Shown here piece by piece: positions 58,801-64,000 of a stretch of DNA of 64,000 nucleotides. Below the pieces are notes generated by a model. It did no database searches. It was not told where the DNA came from and saw only the letters and a list, made by a program, of their open reading frames with translations. The stretch comes from Buxus sempervirens. Lineage: Eukaryota; Streptophyta; Magnoliopsida; Buxales; Buxaceae. How positions within the stretch are numbered: the stretch's first letter is position 1; each line of letters starts with the position of its first letter. The stretch lies in the NCBI GenBank assembly GCA_947561395.2, contig OX387192.1, forward strand, positions 8,096,221 to 8,160,220. Direction: 5' to 3'. The position numbers and the translations under genes were made by a program.

Positions 58801-59255
58801 GGACGGAGCTACTTATGGAAATCCTGGGAGGGCGTCTTGTGGCATCGTTTGCAGAGGATCAGATGGTGAATTCGTTGCGGCAATTGTTCATTATCTGGGT
58901 ACTACATCAACAATTGTTGCAGAGGCTCATGGACTTCTTGAAGGAATAAAACTTAGCCCGGCGCTGAACATAAAATCTGTAGAGATTGAATGCCACTCCT
59001 AGGTGCTTCGCATAACTCATGAAAAGTGATATCTCGGATAGCCCACGGTCAGTGGCAAACATCATCGATGAAGCTAAACACCTAAGCAGTTTTTTCGAGT
59101 TCTTCTCTGTTTCACACATCTTTAGAGAAGCAAATGCTGTAGCTGATGCTCTAGCAGGATTTGTGATTGATGACTTACCTTGTTTCTGGGTAAACCACCC
59201 TCCAAATTTTCTTGCCCCTTTCTCGGCTCTAATTATTTGGGGGGATCTCATGTAA
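55890..59255 (+). pseudogene. L1-type LINE ORF2 with C-terminal RNase H domain, broken
   Basis: It begins in the region between endonuclease and RT (WAQKSRISWLREGDLNTKFFH at about 56250). RT motifs follow: SPGPNGFQGLF, NHTFIGLIPKV, CPISLCSFSYKIISR, GIKQGDPLSPYLF and FADDLLIFGKA (57290). The C-terminal zinc-finger region is degraded. An RNase H-like domain at 58790-59190 has FKVNVDGATYGNPG, EAHGLLEGI and HIFREANAVADALA, as in plant L1 elements. At least four frameshifts or stops (56469, 56970, 57503, 58264, 59002) inactivate it. The endonuclease and ORF1 are missing. Confidence 0.88.
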
Positions 59256-59356
59256 GATCTGTTAGAAGGAAATAAATAAAATTGCTGTGCTTTCACTACC
59301 AAAAAAATAAAGACTCACTAAAAACTAATTTTAACTCACTCTTCTAACAGGGCCTA

Positions 59357-59731
59357 AATAAATAAATAAATAAAATCCAGGCCCATGCTCGTTCCATGCT
59401 TGCCCCAACCCATGCTAGTGCCATGTCATTGGGCCATGCCAAGTGAGCTAGGTTTTGTCAATCAGGGCCTGGGCTTGTACCGTGCGATGCTTAGGGATTG
59501 GTAAACCGGGCCGTTCCTGGTTAGCCCATGGCAGCACGGCCCAATTAACAGCCTCTCCAAGAAACACTGGGCGGAGCCAAGTATGTGAATTTTTCTCAAC
59601 ATAAATGTGCTGCCTTTTGTGCACTTAAGACAAAATTCACAACATAAATGTGCTGCCTTTTGTGCACTTAAGACAAATGAATTACAAAATATCAAAGGAA
59701 GTGGAGAACTCCAAGACGCATCAACGAGTGT
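59357..59731. other. intergenic sequence with a 43-bp tandem duplication
   Basis: AACATAAATGTGCTGCCTTTTGTG... occurs at 59598 and 59641 (period 43). A (TAAA)n run at 59353-59372 and GGCCCATG-rich sequence precede it. No gene was seen. Confidence 0.6.
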
Positions 59732-60001
59732 TCAAAAACTGAAATAAATAGAAAATCTAAAATTTTGAAAAGCTGCGAGTGAATATGAGTGAGAGCTTTG
59801 CATTCGTTCCAGTACAGGCGTCTTCCTCCTTCCAATGGCATTGTGCATCACCGCCGTCATAAAGAGCTCGCAAATGACACCGCCACTGAATCCTTTTCCA
59901 ATAACATGAACGAGAGGGAAGGCTTTGACCGCCTCTAAAAGCCCACAGGCCCACCATACAATCTGTCGGGCATCCACAAAGTTCGTCACGAGACAAGGCA
60001 T
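59732..60001 (-). pseudogene. unidentified coding-like fragment
   Basis: An 89-codon minus-strand frame includes IVWWACGLLEAVKAFPLVHVI and GKGFSGGVICELFMTAVMHN. Its GC content is higher than its surroundings and it reads like a piece of a real protein. The family was not recognised, and the complementary strand is also partly open, so the strand is uncertain. Confidence 0.25.
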
Positions 60002-61029
60002 TGCTAAATCTCTAGCAGCAGTTTCTAAAGATTTAACGGTAGCTTTTTGTTGTTAATAAAACTGCCGCTAATAGTTTTGATTTTGTATAATAAAAGAAAA
60101 AAATAAATTTGCTCCATTCCATGCTCGACAACCCCACCCCCACCCCCCTTCCTGCCCCTTGCCCCTATAAGAAGCGATGTGATTTTACTGATGTGTCATC
60201 AAAATTAGGAATGACATCTTTGGATTGCTCCCATCTGTCTATTGAATCAAACATCTGTCTTGGAACTTATTGAGCTCATCTTATATCCTGTGCCTGTGCA
60301 TAATCATAGATGGGAAAACCGAATTAGATAATCCATATACTTTTATGCTTTTGATTACATGACATGATTCATAACAAAATAGAATTTGAATAAATTGACC
60401 ACTCTGAAACAAATATATCTTGTCCAATCCAAGGAAGCAGAACTTTTCTTAAAACATGAGTATTACATGGTAGTAGACTGGTAGTACTAAACATCGATTT
60501 CAGAATCTCTCCTGCAAAGCATGAAAATATCAACAATATTTAGAATCAGTTGATAGAACTGCATTGGTTAATGAATCTAAGTTCTTATTAACAAACATCT
60601 AACTAAGCAAGATCTTGAAGAGGCAGGTAGGTGATAGACAAACAAGCTCACCTGAACTGTGTCCATAATCAGACTACTACCCTTTGGATATTGAGCTAAG
60701 AACCTTCAAGGACATCAACCTCATTTTTGTTATGCAACTTTCAAGAACAAGATCATTGCAAGCATCTGTTAGCTGGACAAACCAGCAGTAATGTGGCTGT
60801 GAAACCTATAACAGATTGAAGAAAAAACAAAGGGCAAAACAGGGGATATATTAGATGAAGAGAGATAGGAAAGAGGAAGAGTTTTTTTCTACAGAAACCA
60901 AAATCCTCTTGTCGTCACTTTCATCCCACTTCAATATTAAAACTTCTTGACCTTTTTAGAGGCTGAACAATGACAAAAAGAACCTTCCAAAAACTGACAA
61001 TAATAACCTACACTACTTTTACAACACAT
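60002..61029 (-). other. non-coding; probably holds the 3' LTR of the copia relic
   Basis: On the minus strand, a purine stretch AAAGGGGAGAACG (61035-61047) follows the copia stop. LTR sequence is expected after it, perhaps starting at TGTTGTAAAAG near 61000. LTR ends could not be fixed. No gene was seen. Confidence 0.4.
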
Positions 61030-63055
61030 AAATAATAACGTTCTCCCCTTTAGTGTGCTGCTCTAACTCCAAGTGCTTCTCTTAGTTGCTGGAATTTCTC
61101 CTTGGGCAATGCTTGGTGAAAATATCAGCAACTTGTTCATCAGACTTGCAATGCTTCATCTCCACTTCACACTCTTCAATTGCATCTCTAATGAAATAGT
61201 GCTTGATTGCAATATGCCTTGTCTGAATATGTAAAACATTGTTTTTGGCCATTTCTGTAGCTGATTTGTTGTCACAAAACATCAGTGCTGCTTTCTCTTG
61301 CTTCTCACCAACATCTTCAAGTATTTTTCTTAACCAAATTGCTTGAGAAGTAGCCATAGCAGCAGAAACATATTCGGCCTCTGCCGATGATTGAGCCACT
61401 GTTTGTTGATTCTTTGAAGACTAAGAAAATATTCCCAATCCAAAAGAGAATGAGTAACATGAAGTACCTTTCATATCATCAACACATCCTCCCCAATCGC
61501 TATCACAAAATCCAATCAACTTCACCTCAATATTCCTTGCATATCTAATGCCATTACCCATGGTGCCTTGCAAGTATCTTAGCACCCTCTTTTGCTGCTC
61601 CATAATGATAAATACTTTGAGAGTTCATGAATCTAGAAAGCATACTAACAGCAAACATGTTGTTGGGTTTAGTGGCAGTAAGGTAGAGCAAGTTTCCAAC
61701 CAAGCTTCTATACAAGGTCTCATCTACCTTGTTTCCTCCATCTTCTTTCTTCAATTTCTCATTAACTACTAATGGGATAGCTGTTGGATTGCAACCAAAC
61801 ATTCTAAACTTCTTCAAAAATAATTCAGCATACTTTCTTTGGGAAATAAACACTCATTTATCTTCACACACTTCAATGCCAAGAAAATAGTGCAACAATC
61901 ATATCACTTCTTTATTTCTCTTTTAAATTCTTCAACCATTTTTTCATTGCTTCCAATTTCTACCAAGTCATCAACATAAAAAGCTACAATGAGGATTTCA
62001 AACATACCTCTATTCTTCATATACAAGGTAGATTCACTTTTGCTCTTCTTGAAACCCTTTTCATCAAAGTACCTATCAATTTCATTACACCATGCTCTTG
62101 GAGCTTGCTTTAGCCCATAAAGCGCTTTCCTTAGCTTGTATACTTTCTCTTCTTCACCTTGAACAACAAATCCTTGAGTTTGCCCTACATATACCTCTTC
62201 TTTTAACTCTCCATTCAAAAATTCTGATTTGACATTAAGTTGGTATAATGACCAGCCTTTTTGTGTAGTTAATGAAATGAGGTCTCTTACCATATCTAGG
62301 CGGGCTACTGAAGCAAATGTTTCATTGAAATAAATACTGGACTGTTGTAAATATCCCTTGGCAACCAATCTTGCTTTATTTCTTTGCACCAAGCCATCCA
62401 CATTATATTTTACCTTGTAAATCCACTTCATTCCAATGATTTCCTTGTCTCTTGGCCTCTCAACTAGCTCCCATGTCTTGTTATTCTCAGTTACTTTAAT
62501 TTCTTTTTCCATGGCTTTCTTCCAATACTCTTCCTTTATTGCTTCTTCAAAATTTTTTGGTTCAACGATACAAAAGTTGCATCTTGCATAAATATCATCA
62601 AAGTTTCTTATTCTTATCGGGCTCGAGCTTGGTAATGAAGAACTTGAGCTTGGACATGTTGATGGGCTTGATGGTGCATCTGAACTAGATGAAGATTGAG
62701 AACCTTGATTTGATTTTGATGAGCTGTTTTTGTTAAACAATGGTCACCAGAACAAATTTTTCTTCATGTTTGATTTCCTTCCAATTCGACTTGGCCTTTC
62801 CATCAAATATGACATCTTGGCTAATGATCATCTTCTTTGTTCTCAAGTTGTACAACATATAGCCTTTTGATATTGAGCTATAGCCGACAAAAATGCACTT
62901 TTCACTTGCTTCATCTAGCTTTTATCGCTTCTCCTTAGGAATTTGAGAGTAGCAAACACATCTAAGTACTTTAAAATACTTCATCGATGGCTTTCTTTCA
63001 CTCCAAACTTTGCAAGTTAGTTTACATTGAGCGGTCTTCATATACAATAGGGACT
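61030..63055 (-). pseudogene. Ty1/copia pol relic (integrase end, RT, RNase H)
   Basis: Read from 63055 downward: the integrase end has RKPSMKYFKVLRCVCYSQIP, EKCIFVGYSSISKGY and DVIFDGKAKSNW. RT at 62740-61904 has WKKAMEKEI, WELVERPRDKEIIGMKWIYKVK, LVAKGYLQ, YGLKQAPRAWC and the catalytic YVDD. After a frameshift comes FISQRKYAELFLKKF, SLVGNLLYLTATKPN and, after another, RVLRYLQGTMGNGI. RNase H at 61399-61082 has AQSSAEAEYVSAAMATSQAIWLRK, NKSATEMAKN and HIAIKHYFIRD. Frameshifts near 61853-61904 and 61554-61603, and stops at about 61420 and 62745, make it dead. Gag and the first part of integrase are missing, cut by the LTR-like sequence at 63056. Confidence 0.9.
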
Positions 63056-64000
63056 CATTTCAGATTTAGCTTTACTGGTGAGGCTCACATAAGGAGGTTA
63101 TCCCTGTATGTGGTGATAAGTGGCTACCCCATGATGTGAGTACATGTCAACTCCATATTTCGAGATTTAGTATGCTGGTATGTGAGTTCTTGCACAATAA
63201 GTCGATGTCCAGGGCTCCATATTTTTAGATTGATTTGCTGCTGGTATGTGAGTGTTTACTGGCTTCACTCATAGGTCGTAAGGTGGGATAGTGAATGCAA
63301 AGTGGTTACTCAAAGACTTATTTACTTCACGAGTCCTACTAATATTATTATGCATTGGTTTATATTATGATTTTAGTATGGTATTGCTCTTGAAACAATG
63401 AGAATTATATGGTTGATTATCCACATTCAATGATTTAGCTTGCCTGTATGTTGAGGAGTACATTGAGGTATTTGGCCGTGATTGGCCGGCATTGTTTTCT
63501 TTCACATTATTGATTTGTCTTGAGCTGTTATGGATTGATTTTATTTGATTTATGGTTTGGTTTATCTATTGAGATTCTTATCGTTTAATTAATCGTTTAT
63601 TTTGCTGAGCATGAAAGAAAGTTATTTTTGTATATGAACTGTTTATACATGCATGTGCTGTTTACTGGGATATTTATATCTCACACCGCATTTTGTTTTA
63701 TTTTTAGCCAATCCACGTGAGGACGTGACAGGGGTTAATCATCAGAGAGGAGAGATTCTTAATTTTGTAGCTGAGGATTATTATTATCCAAACGAGATTA
63801 CTTTTTTTTTATTTGAGGTTATTGTTATGGTTTGACCTTATATTGATGGATTTATTATTTGACTTGTTTATGAGAGAGAGAGTTTAGTTTTACTCATTTG
63901 TTACCAGACTTAGAGATTATTTTTATTTATATGGTTTGACTTTATTTGGAGACCATGCTTATGTTTATTTGATTAATTGAATTTTATTTCTACTCTCTGA
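63056..64000 (+). mobile_element. partial copy D of the long-LTR family, right end outside window
   Basis: The family block is at 63645-63740 (ACATGCATGT, ACTGGGATATTTATATCTCAC, TTTTTAG, GTGAGGACG). The preceding sequence has short CACATAAGGAGG / GATGTGAGTAC repeats, which correspond to the repeat boxes of the other copies. It abuts the truncated copia relic. The terminus is beyond 64000. Confidence 0.55.

Larger units (their letters stand above)
54241..59322 (+). mobile_element. compound L1 LINE insertion (54253-59310) with 12-bp TSD AGACTCACTAAA
   Basis: AGACTCACTAAA occurs at 54241-54252 and 59311-59322, the right copy directly after an A-rich tail (ACCAAAAAAATAA). This is the expected signature of L1 target-primed insertion. 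The 3' part (about 55890-59275) is L1 ORF2. The 5' part holds non-L1 pieces on the minus strand: an H+-ATPase fragment and a copia fragment. Whether these came with the insertion or were inserted into it later cannot be decided from one copy. Confidence 0.75.
52910..59356. mobile_element. long-inverted-repeat DNA element (52910-54252 plus 59323-59356), split by a LINE insertion
   Basis: The left arm (GGCCCAGGCAGAGGGGTGAGCTAAAATTG...AGTGAGTCTACT, then to about 53110) matches the inverse of the right arm (54085-54252, continuing at 59323-59356 as ...ACTCACTCTTCTAACAGGGCC). The two arms align for about 200 bp when the LINE is removed. There is no transposase. The bases outside are TTA on the left and TAA on the right, so the superfamily (Harbinger-like or Mutator-like) is unresolved. 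Confidence 0.7.

Overview
The window is nuclear DNA of a flowering plant, most likely a woody eudicot. The evidence is a seven-exon chloroplast-lumen immunophilin gene with GT-AG introns, plant-type Ty3/gypsy (Tat-like), Ty1/copia, L1, RTE, PIF/Harbinger, hAT and CACTA remnants, and a plant-type ankyrin pseudogene. There is no operon, CRISPR array or bacterial gene. Only one clearly functional host gene is visible, an FKBP16-3-like gene at 42774-51915 (+). Most of the rest is nested transposons.

Positions 1-8229: a minus-strand Tat-like LTR retrotransposon whose body runs off the left edge. Its LTR is 6077-8229 and its primer binding site is 6056-6073. The leader carries a 65-bp tandem array (1811-2455) and is split by a solo LTR of a related family (3687-5476, TSD CTAAG) and by a long LTR ending at 1810.

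Positions 8230-32591: a degenerate PIF/Harbinger DNA transposon carrying a Myb/SANT-like gene (8643-9618) and a DDE transposase pseudogene (31132-32281). It is split by a complete, very young Tat-like retrotransposon (9620-25399; two 1815-bp LTRs with three differences seen by eye; TSD GTTAG) and by a minus-strand long LTR-like element (26842-29894). The young element has intact gag-protease (14242-17874) and pol (17835-21461) frames overlapping at an A9 run. It has a TATA box and splice donor in the LTR, and a splice acceptor just before gag. The predicted 4-kb leader intron would remove the primer binding site and a 23-unit hairpin repeat array.

Positions 32592-40949: a CACTA terminus, a broken minus-strand ankyrin-repeat gene, a MITE, and a pair of purine/GGT-rich elements split by a 3060-bp solo LTR (36368-39427, TSD GTAAT).

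Positions 40950-51915: a 1.75-kb hAT-type element (8-bp TSD) whose inner edge lies 60 bp from the FKBP start codon, then the FKBP gene. Its third intron holds an RTE LINE relic and an hAT-like MITE.

Positions 51916-64000: a long-inverted-repeat element containing a small MITE. It is broken by a compound L1 insertion (54253-59310, 12-bp TSD) that includes a plasma-membrane H+-ATPase fragment and a copia fragment. Then come a minus-strand copia pol relic (61030-63055) and a further partial copy of the long-LTR family at the right edge.
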